This document shows, one piece after another, positions 33,528 through 43,436 of a stretch of 44,523 bases of DNA; position 1 is the first letter of the stretch; every line of letters starts with the position of its first letter. Under the pieces are notes generated by a model that worked only from the letters and a program-made list of their open reading frames with translations, did no database searches and was not told the origin of the DNA. Source of the stretch: RGIG8306 sp964566025. Its GTDB lineage: Bacteria; Bacillota; Clostridia; Lachnospirales; Lachnospiraceae. The position numbers were made by a program, and so were the translations under genes. The stretch covers positions 1 to 44,523 of the forward strand of contig CAZMHF010000012.1 of assembly GCA_964566025.1 (NCBI GenBank), written 5' to 3'.

Positions 33528-34460
33528 ATGTCGTTAGAAGTTAAAAATTTAACAAAGAAATATGGGGATAAGGTTGTTGTGAATAACATCAGTTTTTCAT
33601 TAGAAAAACCGGGAGTGTATGCATTTCTTGGAACAAATGGTGCGGGAAAAACAACCTCGCTCCGTATGATGCTTGATATGTTACAAAAAGACGCAGGAGA
33701 AGTTCTTTGGAAAAGTAAACCACTCAATCCACTCGAAATGCCAATTGGCTATTTAGCAGAGGAAAGAGGTCTATATCCCAAATATACGATTATGGACCAA
33801 CTAATTTATTTTGCGAAGTTGCAAAATGTATCGAAAAAAGTAGCATTAGAGCGTATTGAATATTGGAGCAAGCGTTTAGAGGTAGAGGAATACATTTATC
33901 CAAAAGCGCCAGTAAGCAAAAAAGCCAAAAAGCCAAAACCAATGACGGCGGATCAATTATCAAAAGGTAACCAACAGAAAATTCAATTGTTGGCGACATT
34001 GATTTCTGATCCGGAATTATTGATTCTAGATGAGCCACTAAGTGGACTTGATCCAGTGAATTCAGATTTGTTTAAGAGTATTATTCGTGAGCAAATCGAG
34101 GCGGATAAGTATTTGATTATGTCTAGTCATCAGATGAATGTCATTGAAGAGTTTTGCGAGGATATTATTATCCTTAACCACGGTGACGCGGTATTGCAAG
34201 GAAACTTAAATGAAATTAAAAAGAGTTATGGTCGAATTAACTTGCTTCTAAAATGTCAAGAAGATCCCAAACCATTGATTGAAGAAGCAGGCCTTAAAAT
34301 CGTTGTTGAAACACCAGATGGGATTCAAGTGAAGGTAAAAAATGATGAGGAGGCAACAGCACTTCTTAAAAAACTTGTAGAAGCGAATATATTGGTGATT
34401 CGATTTGAGCTTCGCGAACCTTCTCTACATGAAATTTTCGTAGAAAAGGCAGGAGAATAA
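33528..34460 (+). CDS. ABC-2 type exporter, ATP-binding protein
   Basis: The 310-residue ATPase has Walker A GTNGAGKTT (35-43), the variant signature LSKGNQQKIQL, Walker B LLILDEP and a switch histidine in MSSHQM. LSKGN in place of LSGGQ and a C-terminal regulatory domain of about 90 residues are common in NatA/YhaQ-type exporter ATPases. A lysine- and proline-rich insertion (KKAKKPKPM) precedes the signature. It works with the two permeases encoded right after it. Substrate unknown. Confidence 0.92.
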   Translation: MSLEVKNLTKKYGDKVVVNNISFSLEKPGVYAFLGTNGAGKTTSLRMMLDMLQKDAGEVLWKSKPLNPLEMPIGYLAEERGLYPKYTIMDQLIYFAKLQNVSKKVALERIEYWSKRLEVEEYIYPKAPVSKKAKKPKPMTADQLSKGNQQKIQLLATLISDPELLILDEPLSGLDPVNSDLFKSIIREQIEADKYLIMSSHQMNVIEEFCEDIIILNHGDAVLQGNLNEIKKSYGRINLLLKCQEDPKPLIEEAGLKIVVETPDGIQVKVKNDEEATALLKKLVEANILVIRFELREPSLHEIFVEKAGE

Positions 34461-34462
34461 AC

Positions 34463-35890
34463 ATGAAGAAAAAGAAATATACGGGATGGCAAAAAATATT
34501 CTCATTCGCCTTTCTTCAAACGATGAAAGGAAAGGGGATGCTCGTTTCAATTATCATTATGTGTTTATTTGCGGCAGCCATACTTCCTATTATGGACTAT
34601 ACAAAAGGGGACTCTATAGCGGGAGAAGATCCTAATGGCGGTATAGAACTTCCAGGCGATGAGGAGATGCTAGAAGCGGATAACATATATTTGTTGAATG
34701 AGACAGGTCTTTCAAGTTTCAACCTAGAGGAATTGGTTAAAGAAACAGAATTGTTTGCAGGCGAATATATTCATGAAACACGTTCATTAGAAGAACTAAA
34801 AAAAGAACTTGATCAAAATCAACAAGATAAGAGTTTGATTATGCATGTGACTTACGAGCCAATGATGGCATTTTTCCAATTTCATTATGCAACAAGTGAC
34901 AAGACAGCTTTAGAAGAAGAGAGTGTCGAACAATTTGCAGGTGCTATTGCAAATACTTGGTATGATTATTTGATGAAAAAGGAAAATATCTCAGAGGAGC
35001 AAATTATCTTACTAAATGAGGACGTGGAGATTCAATACGGCTACTATACAGTAGATGAAAATGGCAAGGGTAGTGTTGAATCAAAAGAGAAAAAATTACT
35101 CTCAGAGGCAGGATATTTTGTGTTGTACGCAAATTTGATGATTGTCATTATGCTTTGTTCAATGGTAAGTGAGTATATTGCAGGGTCAATTATTGGAGAT
35201 AAATCCTCGAAGGTTATTGAGTTTTTATTGATTACTGTGCAACCAGCAGCGCTGATGTTAGGGAAAATTGCAGCGATGTTAGCAGTTGTTGGCGTGACGA
35301 TAGGAGCGATGCTCGCCTCATTTGGCGCGTCTGTATTATTTATTATGGGCACAAACCCAGATTCTCCATCGTTAAAAGGATTTAGTGAACAAATCGAGAT
35401 TCTTATAGAAAGCGGATTTCAAATCAATATGGTGACGATCCTCATTACGATTTTGGTGATTTTAGCGGGTGTATTATTGTATTCAAGCATAGCAGGCTTG
35501 ATGTCGTCGCTTGTTAGTCGTATTGAAGAAGTAGCAGAAGCAAGTAAAACATTGGTTCTTGTGCTGATTGTAAGTGCATATCTTGCAATTGCACTTGTGA
35601 GCGTAGATCAATTTTCGGGATTTTCATATGATATTTGGCATGTCTTAGCGATGTTTGTACCACTTACGAGTCCGTTCTTGATTCCAGGATACTTAATCTT
35701 GGGTTATATCAGCCTACCAGTCGCAATAGGGGCATTAGCGGTATTGATTGTATTCACCATACTGTTGCTAAATTTCGCTGCGAAGGCATTCCATATGACA
35801 ATTTATCATAATGGAAATCCGATAAAATTCAAGGAATTGATGCACATGATGAAGTTAACAAAAAAGAAAAAGGAGAAAACAAATGAATAA
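34463..35890 (+). CDS. ABC-2 type exporter permease (NatB-like), first
   Basis: The 475-residue protein has one N-terminal helix (about 25-45), an extracytoplasmic domain of about 160 residues rich in acidic residues, then five or six helices (about 215-455). This is the layout of the NatB/YhaP family. The stretch GDKSSKVIEFLLITVQP between the first two C-terminal helices is the conserved coupling region. It likely forms a heterodimer with the next permease. Overlap of eight bases with the next gene. Confidence 0.88.
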   Translation: MKKKKYTGWQKIFSFAFLQTMKGKGMLVSIIIMCLFAAAILPIMDYTKGDSIAGEDPNGGIELPGDEEMLEADNIYLLNETGLSSFNLEELVKETELFAGEYIHETRSLEELKKELDQNQQDKSLIMHVTYEPMMAFFQFHYATSDKTALEEESVEQFAGAIANTWYDYLMKKENISEEQIILLNEDVEIQYGYYTVDENGKGSVESKEKKLLSEAGYFVLYANLMIVIMLCSMVSEYIAGSIIGDKSSKVIEFLLITVQPAALMLGKIAAMLAVVGVTIGAMLASFGASVLFIMGTNPDSPSLKGFSEQIEILIESGFQINMVTILITILVILAGVLLYSSIAGLMSSLVSRIEEVAEASKTLVLVLIVSAYLAIALVSVDQFSGFSYDIWHVLAMFVPLTSPFLIPGYLILGYISLPVAIGALAVLIVFTILLLNFAAKAFHMTIYHNGNPIKFKELMHMMKLTKKKKEKTNE

Positions 35891-37211
35891 AAAGATATTT
35901 AGTGATTCAAAAAAGGTATTCTCCTTTACATATGCACAGCTTACTAAAAATAAGTCATTCAAATTCATGGCTTATATAGTACCTATATTGATAGCAGGAA
36001 TTATTATTCTCATATATGCACTTGCTGCCAATGATGAAAACAAGCCTAATAAAATCACGAATGTTTATTTGGTTAATTCTTTAGGCGAGGGCGTTCCGTT
36101 TCAATATCTTTCACCAGTGTTAGCACAAGTGCCAGAGCAATTTACAAAAACAGTTGTTCATTCAAAAACGTATGCGACAATTGAGGAAGCAATCAAGCAA
36201 GTGGAGGATGAAACGTCCGTTGTGATTGATATTTATAAAGATAAAGAGGATGAAGAAAAAATAAAGCTCCAATTTATCTTTCCTGAAGAAAGTGATGTAA
36301 AAAAATCAGAAGCGGAAGAATTGATGAATTATGTTCAAGCTGCATTGATACAACAACGTGTCATTGAAAACGGTATCACGGTAGAAAAATATATTTTGAT
36401 GAAAAGTACAGGTGATTATCATGTGATGTCACAGGATGATACAGAACATACGCTTGCTTATGAGTTGTCAAAAATGTTGATACCAATGCTCTTTGTGCTG
36501 ATTTTATATATGCTGATATTGATGCATGGACAGAGTCTTTGTAAGGTGCTTATTGCTGAGAAGATCTCAAAGCTCATTGAGTTGATGTTAACAAATATTT
36601 CACCGATTGCGATGGTTGCTGGAAAATTAATGGCCGTTTTAGCCATTTCGCTTACACAATTTTTTGCATGGGTGATTGGTGCAGTGGCTGGTCTTTTCGC
36701 AGGACATTTTCTAGCGCTAGAAATAAACAGCGAATTTAATGATTTGCTTTATGAAGCAATTAAGATGTTAATGGGTGAGAAAATAGGCTCAACAGCAAGC
36801 GTAATTTTCTTTGTAATAAGCACAATTGTGGCGATTGCGTTTGCATTTTGCCTAGCTGCTAGTTTTACAGCGAATGCAGAAAAAGCAGAAGATTTAGCAA
36901 AAAGCTATGCACCATTTCAAATGATTGTTGTGATAGCATTTATGGCGGCTTATTTATTACCATTGATGGCAGAAGGAAATAGTACGCTAGAGGTGGCACT
37001 TGTATTTATACCAATGTGCTCGGCGTTTACGTTGCCGATGAAATTTTTATTCCCAGGTAATTTATCGTTTGGAACATTGCTTTTGGCTTTGGCCGTTCTT
37101 CTGATAACGCTTATCGTTATTATTTATATTACGGGGAAAGTTCACAAAAATGCAGTGTACAAAAAGGGAACTAAAAAATTCCAATGGTTAAGAAAAAAAA
37201 GAGCGAATTAG
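35883..37211 (+). CDS. ABC-2 type exporter permease (NatB-like), second
   Basis: The 442-residue protein repeats the layout of its neighbour: one N-terminal helix (about 28-50), an external domain and a C-terminal bundle, with the matching coupling segment AEKISKLIELMLTNISP. The two permeases are divergent paralogues, so a heterodimeric exporter is likely. It ends the three-gene operon. Related systems move sodium, peptides or antimicrobials; nothing here decides among them. Confidence 0.88.
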   Translation: MNKKIFSDSKKVFSFTYAQLTKNKSFKFMAYIVPILIAGIIILIYALAANDENKPNKITNVYLVNSLGEGVPFQYLSPVLAQVPEQFTKTVVHSKTYATIEEAIKQVEDETSVVIDIYKDKEDEEKIKLQFIFPEESDVKKSEAEELMNYVQAALIQQRVIENGITVEKYILMKSTGDYHVMSQDDTEHTLAYELSKMLIPMLFVLILYMLILMHGQSLCKVLIAEKISKLIELMLTNISPIAMVAGKLMAVLAISLTQFFAWVIGAVAGLFAGHFLALEINSEFNDLLYEAIKMLMGEKIGSTASVIFFVISTIVAIAFAFCLAASFTANAEKAEDLAKSYAPFQMIVVIAFMAAYLLPLMAEGNSTLEVALVFIPMCSAFTLPMKFLFPGNLSFGTLLLALAVLLITLIVIIYITGKVHKNAVYKKGTKKFQWLRKKRAN

Positions 37212-37214
37212 TGC

Positions 37215-37243
37215 TTGTAACTTCTCGAAAAGTTTTGTAAAAT
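37215..37243 (+). promoter_or_regulatory. Promoter of the comEA-like operon
   Basis: TTGTAA is followed after 17 bases by TAAAAT, about 50 bases before the start codon of the ComEA-like gene. Confidence 0.7.
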
Positions 37244-37295
37244 AGTAGTAGTGGGCATGGGAAAATACCGAACTCTATAAAAGGGAGGTATTCAT

Positions 37296-37910
37296 ATGAA
37301 ACAATGTGATCAAATCAAAACCTTGCTAATGGTTTTGATTTGCTTGCTATTACAAGGATGTCATTTGGAAAAACAAAACGATTTTCTTATTTTGACGGAA
37401 GAAACACTAGAACAGACGAGAGCAAATTCATTGCCGAGTGCGGCATTGCCCATGACGACAAGTATCCAGTGGATATTCGTTCATATTTGCGGAGAGGTTC
37501 ATACGCCAGGCGTTTATGAAATGCCTCTAGGAAGTCGCTTATTTGAAGTGATTGAGAAGGCAGGTGGGTTGAGCGAAGAAGCGGCAAAGGATTATCTGAA
37601 TTTAGCTTCGGTTTTGGTAGATGGTCAAAAAGTCATTGTATTAAGCAAACAAGAAGTCATGACAAAACCTTACGGAACAGAAGGATTTGATGTGACGGTA
37701 GAATCGACCAAACCTATAAAGGTGAACATTAACAGCGCTACAAAAGAGCAATTGATGACATTGGTGGGGGTTGGTGCGGCAAAAGCAGAAGCGATTATTC
37801 AATATCGTACAGAACATGGTTTGTTTAAAAAAATAGAGGACATTATGCAAATTCCAGGTATTAAGGAGGCGGCATTTTTAAAAATAAAAGATGCAATCGT
37901 CGTGGAATAA
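37296..37910 (+). CDS. comEA: ComEA-like DNA-binding lipoprotein (SLBB + HhH)
   Basis: The 204-residue protein combines an SLBB domain (about 58-118, VHICGEVHTPGVYEMP) with a helix-hairpin-helix ComEA domain (about 140-204). The repeats VNINSATKEQLMTLVGVG and FKKIEDIMQIPGIK bind double-stranded DNA in competence systems. Its N-terminus ends in the lipobox LLLQGC (Cys22), so it is predicted to be a lipoprotein; B. subtilis ComEA uses a membrane helix. comEC is encoded 3 kb downstream in the same direction, supporting a role in DNA uptake. Confidence 0.88.
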   Translation: MKQCDQIKTLLMVLICLLLQGCHLEKQNDFLILTEETLEQTRANSLPSAALPMTTSIQWIFVHICGEVHTPGVYEMPLGSRLFEVIEKAGGLSEEAAKDYLNLASVLVDGQKVIVLSKQEVMTKPYGTEGFDVTVESTKPIKVNINSATKEQLMTLVGVGAAKAEAIIQYRTEHGLFKKIEDIMQIPGIKEAAFLKIKDAIVVE

Positions 37911-37925
37911 GAAAAAGGAGAAGTT

Positions 37926-38615
37926 ATGGCAAAAATACTAGTGGTTGATGATGAGAAAATGATCGTCAAGGGACTGAAATTCAGTTTAGAACAGGATGAT
38001 TTGGAAGTTGACTGTGCCTATGATGGCGAAGAAGCGGTCAATAAGGCAAAAGAAACCGAATATGATGTAATATTGTTAGATCTGATGTTGCCAATCTATG
38101 ATGGATTTCAAGTATGTCAACTAGTACGCGAATTTTCAAATGTGCCGATTATTATGTTGACGGCAAAAGGCGATGATATCGACAAGATTTTGGGCCTTGA
38201 TTATGGAGCAGATGATTATATAACAAAACCATTTAATATACTAGAAGTAAAGGCGCGAATCAAGGCATTAATTCGACGCAATAAGATTACGATGCAAGAA
38301 AATGGGAAAGCTCTGAAAAATGAAGATACAAACGGACTAAAAGTGGATTCTGAAAGTAGAATCGTGATGCTAGATGGAGTCGATTTAAATTTGACGGCAA
38401 AGGAATTTGATTTATTAGAACTATTGTCTTCAAATCCTGGAAAAGTATATAGTCGTGAGAGCTTATTGCAAATTGTTTGGGGATATGAATATCCAGGTGA
38501 TGTTAGAACGGTTGATGTACATATACGTCGATTAAGAGAAAAACTAGAACCAAGTCCAAGCGAGCCAAAATATGTTCAGACGAAGTGGGGAGTTGGTTAC
38601 TATTACAAAGCTTAA
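37926..38615 (+). CDS. Response regulator, OmpR/PhoB family
   Basis: The 229-residue protein has a receiver domain (1-115; VDDE acidic pair, phospho-acceptor Asp52, Lys in TKPF) and a winged-helix DNA-binding domain (about 135-229; LTAKEFDLLELL, VDVHIRRLREKLE, KWGVGYYYKA). It is activated by the kinase encoded directly downstream and should regulate promoters not identifiable here. It follows the ComEA-like gene by 15 bases. Confidence 0.95.
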   Translation: MAKILVVDDEKMIVKGLKFSLEQDDLEVDCAYDGEEAVNKAKETEYDVILLDLMLPIYDGFQVCQLVREFSNVPIIMLTAKGDDIDKILGLDYGADDYITKPFNILEVKARIKALIRRNKITMQENGKALKNEDTNGLKVDSESRIVMLDGVDLNLTAKEFDLLELLSSNPGKVYSRESLLQIVWGYEYPGDVRTVDVHIRRLREKLEPSPSEPKYVQTKWGVGYYYKA

Positions 38616-40029
38616 AAAACTATTCAATTATTTATTTAGCATAAAGGTAATTGTATTTATCACAACACTTGTTGTACAAACATTGTTGGTGGTTTTTTTG
38701 GGCAATATTATTTTGACAGCATACCACAGTGCAGTGAAAGAAGATTATGAGGAAGGCTTGACCTCAGCTGTTGCAGTTATGAGTCAGCAGTTGATAAAGG
38801 GAATGTATTTTAGTGAAACCGAAGGAACGATGACAGAGCAAGAAATTGATCAATTTGGCATTGATTTTGCTGGTCAGGTGTTGATTGTCGATACAGCAAA
38901 CCGCATAAAAAAAGATACCTACAACTCACTATCGGGAAAGGTTTTGATAGAGGAGAGAACGTTGCGTGCTTTCAGTGGAGCGACGATTATAACAAAAAAA
39001 TACGACGAAAATATATTGCAAATTTTTCAGCCAATTATTGATTCGAAGATGAATTCAATAGAAGGGGTGTTCGTTTTTCGTACAGATTATGATACGATTC
39101 GAAAATTAGCGGATAATCTTGAAACGAAAACTCAAATCATGTTTTTTGCGTTTCTTTTGCTTGCGCTAGGATTTTCGCTGTTTCTTTCCAATCTACTTGT
39201 GATACCATTGAAAAAAGTTGCTTCTTCAGCGGTTCGCGTTCGAGAAGGAATGTCAAAGGAAATTCAATACGATGGATTACTAGAGTTAGTAGAGATTGTT
39301 CGTCCACTAAACCAATCACTTCAACAACTAGAGGAAATGAATGTTTCAAGACAAGAATTTGTATCAAATGTATCGCATGAGCTTAAAACGCCTATTACAT
39401 CAATTCGTGTTCTTGCGGATGCGCTACTTATGCAGGAAGATGCACCGATTGAATTATACAAGGAATTTATGCAAGATATTTCGGATGAAATTGATCGGGA
39501 ATCAAAAATTATCAGCGATTTATTGTCGCTTGTGAAGTTAGATAATAAGGATATTGAGTTAAACACTTCTTTGATGAACATAAACGAACTAATTGAGTTA
39601 ATATTAAAACGGTTGCGACTTATTGCCAAGAAAAATGATATTGAAGTAATCTTAGAAAGCTTCCGCCCAGTTATGGCGGAAGTGGATGAAGTGAAGTTTT
39701 CGCTTGCCATTTCAAATTTAATTGAAAATGCCGTTAAATACAATGCGCCAGGTGGCTGGGTGCATGTTTCACTTAATGCGGATCACAAATATTTTTATGT
39801 TAAGATTAGTGATTCAGGGGTAGGCATACCGCAGGATGCAATTGATAAAATATTTAACCGATTTTACCGAGTGGACAAAGCGCGTTCGCGTGATACGGGA
39901 GGAACTGGTTTAGGACTTGCCATCACAAAAAACGTGATTAACTTGCACCAAGGAGCAATTCGAGTATTTAGTAAAGAAGGTGAGGGGACGACATTTACTG
40001 TGCGTATACCACTTCGTTATGTCAATTAA
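38572..40029 (+). CDS. Membrane sensor histidine kinase
   Basis: The protein of up to 485 residues has two membrane helices (about 22-50 and 188-213), an extracytoplasmic sensor of about 140 residues, a HAMP region, the H box SHELKTP (phospho-acceptor His269), NLIENAVKYN, DSGVGIP and GGTGLGLAI. It resembles PhoR/WalK-type kinases and pairs with the regulator upstream. The start is uncertain: the ATG at 38572 lies 44 bases inside the regulator gene and lacks a good ribosome site, and a TTG at 38593 sits directly against GGGGAG. The cytoplasmic N-terminal residues therefore may be fewer. Confidence 0.92.
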   Translation: MFRRSGELVTITKLKKLFNYLFSIKVIVFITTLVVQTLLVVFLGNIILTAYHSAVKEDYEEGLTSAVAVMSQQLIKGMYFSETEGTMTEQEIDQFGIDFAGQVLIVDTANRIKKDTYNSLSGKVLIEERTLRAFSGATIITKKYDENILQIFQPIIDSKMNSIEGVFVFRTDYDTIRKLADNLETKTQIMFFAFLLLALGFSLFLSNLLVIPLKKVASSAVRVREGMSKEIQYDGLLELVEIVRPLNQSLQQLEEMNVSRQEFVSNVSHELKTPITSIRVLADALLMQEDAPIELYKEFMQDISDEIDRESKIISDLLSLVKLDNKDIELNTSLMNINELIELILKRLRLIAKKNDIEVILESFRPVMAEVDEVKFSLAISNLIENAVKYNAPGGWVHVSLNADHKYFYVKISDSGVGIPQDAIDKIFNRFYRVDKARSRDTGGTGLGLAITKNVINLHQGAIRVFSKEGEGTTFTVRIPLRYVN

Positions 40030-40050
40030 CACTAGAGGAAAGGAGATAGT

Positions 40051-41016
40051 ATGATTAAAATAAGTCACAAAAGGCAATGGATAATCGCGGTATGTTTTAT
40101 CATACTATGTTGTTTTTCAGGTTGCAATCATCATAGCGATAGAGGCGAAACAGAGGCCGTAAGTGACAACACAATTCAGTTGCACGGAATTCATTTTTCT
40201 TCTAAATATGAGTTATCCAAAAAAACATTTGAGTTGCCAGACGAGGACATTCTACTAAATGCGAACGCTATTATGAAGGCGTTATATTTTGAAAATAGTG
40301 AAGAATGGAGTTTGATTCCGCTTGATATATCGGTTTTTTCGGTATCGCTGTATAATCGAATTGTTACCATTCAATTTTCCAAAGAATATTATGACTTAGA
40401 TGCGACAAAAAAGCTTCTTTTTGTTTCGGGTGTCGTTATGTCTATTACACAATTAGATGGTGTAGATGGCGTTAATCTCATGGTAAATGAAACTTCCTTA
40501 ACGGATCTAAAAGGCAAGCCATATGGTGTACTAACAGCGAATTCGTTTGTTCTCGATTTAGACAAAAAGACAAATCAAACAGAAATCACCTTATACTTTG
40601 CGAGTGAGGATGGCAAAACGTTGGTTTCTGAAAAGCGTGAAATAGTTTACTCAAATGCGGATACACGAATGCGTTTAGTTGTTGAAAATCTTATACAAGG
40701 GCCGCATAGCCCGAATTTAAAGCCGACACTAACAAGTGGCGTAAATATTCTGAATGTTAGCACAAAAGATGGAATTTGCTATGTTAATTTTGATAATTCG
40801 TTTTTGACAGCTTCATATGAAGTGCGAAGTCCTCTGGTACTCTATTCGATTGTTAATTCACTAACCGAAATTCCTGAAATCACGCAAGTGCAATTTCTTG
40901 TTAATGGAAGAAGTGATGTTGCATTTAAAAACAGTTATGAATTATCCAATACATATGAAAGAGATTTAAACTTAATCGATGATATTTTGTTAGAAAATAC
41001 GGAGACGAAAAATTAG
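40051..41016 (+). CDS. Lipoprotein with GerMN domains
   Basis: The 321-residue protein has a signal peptide with lipobox FSGC (Cys25) and two repeats of the GerMN fold, about 55-160 and 180-305. The second carries VENLIQGPHSPNLKPTL and GICYVNFDNSFL, the usual GerMN signature. GerMN domains occur in sporulation and germination proteins (GerM) and, as here, in lipoproteins encoded beside sensor kinases (LpqB-like context). It starts 21 bases after the kinase, so it may tune that sensor at the membrane surface. Exact role unknown. Confidence 0.85.
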   Translation: MIKISHKRQWIIAVCFIILCCFSGCNHHSDRGETEAVSDNTIQLHGIHFSSKYELSKKTFELPDEDILLNANAIMKALYFENSEEWSLIPLDISVFSVSLYNRIVTIQFSKEYYDLDATKKLLFVSGVVMSITQLDGVDGVNLMVNETSLTDLKGKPYGVLTANSFVLDLDKKTNQTEITLYFASEDGKTLVSEKREIVYSNADTRMRLVVENLIQGPHSPNLKPTLTSGVNILNVSTKDGICYVNFDNSFLTASYEVRSPLVLYSIVNSLTEIPEITQVQFLVNGRSDVAFKNSYELSNTYERDLNLIDDILLENTETKN

Positions 41017-41026
41017 GTGGTCAATT

Positions 41027-43345
41027 ATGAAAGCTAGACTGATAGGGTATGCATTAGCAATCCTGTTGAGCAATATATTGTTTATTCAGGAACATAAAAT
41101 CATAGATGTAGTCGTAGTTGCTGCGTTCATAAGTGTTATAACAGGAATTATAGCTATTACTGCAAAAGAGAAATTACGAAGAAGCATGCTTTGCACATAT
41201 TGTGCGAGTGTGCTTCTTCTTTTTTTAGGGAATTATGCGCATTGTGTAGCGATAGGGAATAGCCACATTTTGCTTGGAGAAATCGAAGGCGCGATGATGA
41301 AAATAAAGGAGCGAAGTGTCACAGCAAATGGCTATAAATATATAGCTCTATATAAAAATGAAAATGTGTTGCTATATGACGAGAATAAATACGAACAAGG
41401 TATGTATATTGAGATAAGTGGAATGGTTGAAATGATTAAACAGCCAACAAATCAAGGCGAATTTAATATGGAGAAACACTATAAAAGTCAAAATGTGTTT
41501 CGCCAAATTTGTGTAGAGAATAGCAAGCTGATCGGTGGAGAAAAAACAAGGTTAAGTAAGATAAGAGAGACGATTCATCAAAAGATTGTCGCGCAAATTG
41601 GGCGCGTTAGTGACTTTAAAATCGTGTCAGCACAAAAGGATGAGGGAATGTTTCTTTCGCTATTATTGGGGGAGACGGGAGAGCTAGACGAGGATTTGCG
41701 TGCTATGTATTCGCAAGTAGGAATTGCACACATATTAGCGGTTTCTGGATTGCATTTATCCATTATCGGATTAGGGCTTTTTCGAGTTCTAAAACGCCTT
41801 ATAAAAGGCTATACAATTCCTGTTATCATAACGAGTATCTTTGTGATAGGCTATGGAACAATGATTTATGCCAGTCTTGCTTGTTTGCGTGCGATAATTA
41901 TGTTTATCCTTTCGCTAGTCGCCAAAATGCTAGGGCGAAAATATCATATTATACGGGCATATTTTGTGGCACTTTTGCTGTTACTTATCGAATTTCCCTA
42001 TGCATTTTATAACGTAGGATTTTGCTTGTCCTTTTCGGCGGTTCTCGGTGTGATTGTTCTGTATCCATTGCTAAAGGATTGGTTAGATGCAAAAGGAAAT
42101 ATTCAAGAAGCTATGCTAGGATATGTGGCGATTCAAATGGCAACGCTTCCCGTTTTATTAACAGCCTACTATGAGTTGGCATGGTACGGAATGATAGCGA
42201 ATCTTTTGCTTGTTCCCCTAATGCCGCTTCTTCTTGTATGCATTATCGTAACGGTGCAAATAAAATGGGCCGTTTTGCCAGCAAGTGCCTTGCTTCGTTG
42301 TTATGAATGGATTTGTCAATGGTTAGTAAAGTTGTTTAAGTCGCCTACGATATTTGGCGCGCCAAGCCTATGGGCAATCACAATCCATGTGGCTATATGG
42401 AGTGGATTATTGTGCTGGATTTTTATAAAAAGGGAGCGTTATCGGCAACGAACCTCCGTATTGATATGGCGCTTTAAAAAAGAGAAGTTATCAAGTAAGG
42501 TGAAAGGTATTCGCTATGCTGTACTCGTATTATGGATAGGAATATCCATTTTCCTAATGAAGTACGTGCCATTATCAAAAGAGGAACTTGTGATTACAAC
42601 ACTAGATGTTTCGCAAGGAGATGGAATCATCATGCATATCCCAAAGGGGCAAACGTTAGTTTTTGATGGTGGCAGTTCGGATGCGAAGGGCGTAGGAAAA
42701 CGAAGAATGATCCCCTATCTAAAATATCATGGTGTTCGGCGCATCGATGCATGGTTTATTTCGCATTTTGATGAAGACCATTGCTCAGGACTTGTTGAAA
42801 TTCTTGAAAGCTCAATTGAAGTTAGCCAAATCATTGTGTCAAAATACGCAAAGGACGATGAAGCGTTTTTGGCACTTATGCCACTTTTGCAAAAAGAAAA
42901 TGTAAGGATTTATTATATGGAAGAGGGCGAAGTTTTCTTGAAAAATAAATTGCGTATTCAATGCGTAAGCGCAACAAACACAGGCGATACAAATGAGGAT
43001 TCGATGGTTCTTCGAATGGAATATGGCACATTCTCTATGCTGTTAACTGGTGATATCGGTGAAGATACAGAGAAAAAGCTAGTTGAAAAAAACATAAAAC
43101 CATGTACAATTTTAAAAGTAGCACATCATGGTTCGCGTTTTTCTACAAGTGAGGAGTTTCTTAACATGGTATCGCCAAAGCTTGCGATTATCTCCGTTTC
43201 AGAGAGGAATACGTATAATCATCCGCATCCAAATACCTTAGAAAGATTGAAAAGGGCGGGAGCCGTTTGTTTGACTACCAATGTGCATGGAGCGGTGACA
43301 GTGCGAATGGATAAAGGTCGATTGTACTATCAAGTGATGAAATAA
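41027..43345 (+). CDS. comEC: ComEC/Rec2 DNA-uptake channel
   Basis: The 772-residue protein has an N-terminal membrane and OB-like part (DUF4131 region, about 1-190), a competence domain with about eight helices (215-500; GIAHILAVSGLHLSI is the signature), and a C-terminal metallo-beta-lactamase-like domain (525-772; HFDEDHCSG from His580 and VAHHGSRFS). It forms the channel that takes single-stranded DNA into the cell; the hydrolase domain probably degrades the other strand. All three domains are full length. It starts 10 bases after the GerMN gene, in the same operon as the ComEA-like gene. Confidence 0.95.
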   Translation: MKARLIGYALAILLSNILFIQEHKIIDVVVVAAFISVITGIIAITAKEKLRRSMLCTYCASVLLLFLGNYAHCVAIGNSHILLGEIEGAMMKIKERSVTANGYKYIALYKNENVLLYDENKYEQGMYIEISGMVEMIKQPTNQGEFNMEKHYKSQNVFRQICVENSKLIGGEKTRLSKIRETIHQKIVAQIGRVSDFKIVSAQKDEGMFLSLLLGETGELDEDLRAMYSQVGIAHILAVSGLHLSIIGLGLFRVLKRLIKGYTIPVIITSIFVIGYGTMIYASLACLRAIIMFILSLVAKMLGRKYHIIRAYFVALLLLLIEFPYAFYNVGFCLSFSAVLGVIVLYPLLKDWLDAKGNIQEAMLGYVAIQMATLPVLLTAYYELAWYGMIANLLLVPLMPLLLVCIIVTVQIKWAVLPASALLRCYEWICQWLVKLFKSPTIFGAPSLWAITIHVAIWSGLLCWIFIKRERYRQRTSVLIWRFKKEKLSSKVKGIRYAVLVLWIGISIFLMKYVPLSKEELVITTLDVSQGDGIIMHIPKGQTLVFDGGSSDAKGVGKRRMIPYLKYHGVRRIDAWFISHFDEDHCSGLVEILESSIEVSQIIVSKYAKDDEAFLALMPLLQKENVRIYYMEEGEVFLKNKLRIQCVSATNTGDTNEDSMVLRMEYGTFSMLLTGDIGEDTEKKLVEKNIKPCTILKVAHHGSRFSTSEEFLNMVSPKLAIISVSERNTYNHPHPNTLERLKRAGAVCLTTNVHGAVTVRMDKGRLYYQVMK

Positions 43346-43368
43346 GTCTATCGTCAAAGAACGCATTG

Positions 43369-43377
43369 TGATATAAT
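43369..43377 (+). promoter_or_regulatory. Extended -10 promoter before holA
   Basis: TGATATAAT is a perfect TATAAT with the TGn extension; no good -35 is visible. It lies 60 bases before the holA start. Confidence 0.6.
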
Positions 43378-43436
43378 ACTTTTTAATGAGGGATAGGTAT
43401 AGAAGGTCTGAAAAATGTCTAAGAGGAGGTGCACCG

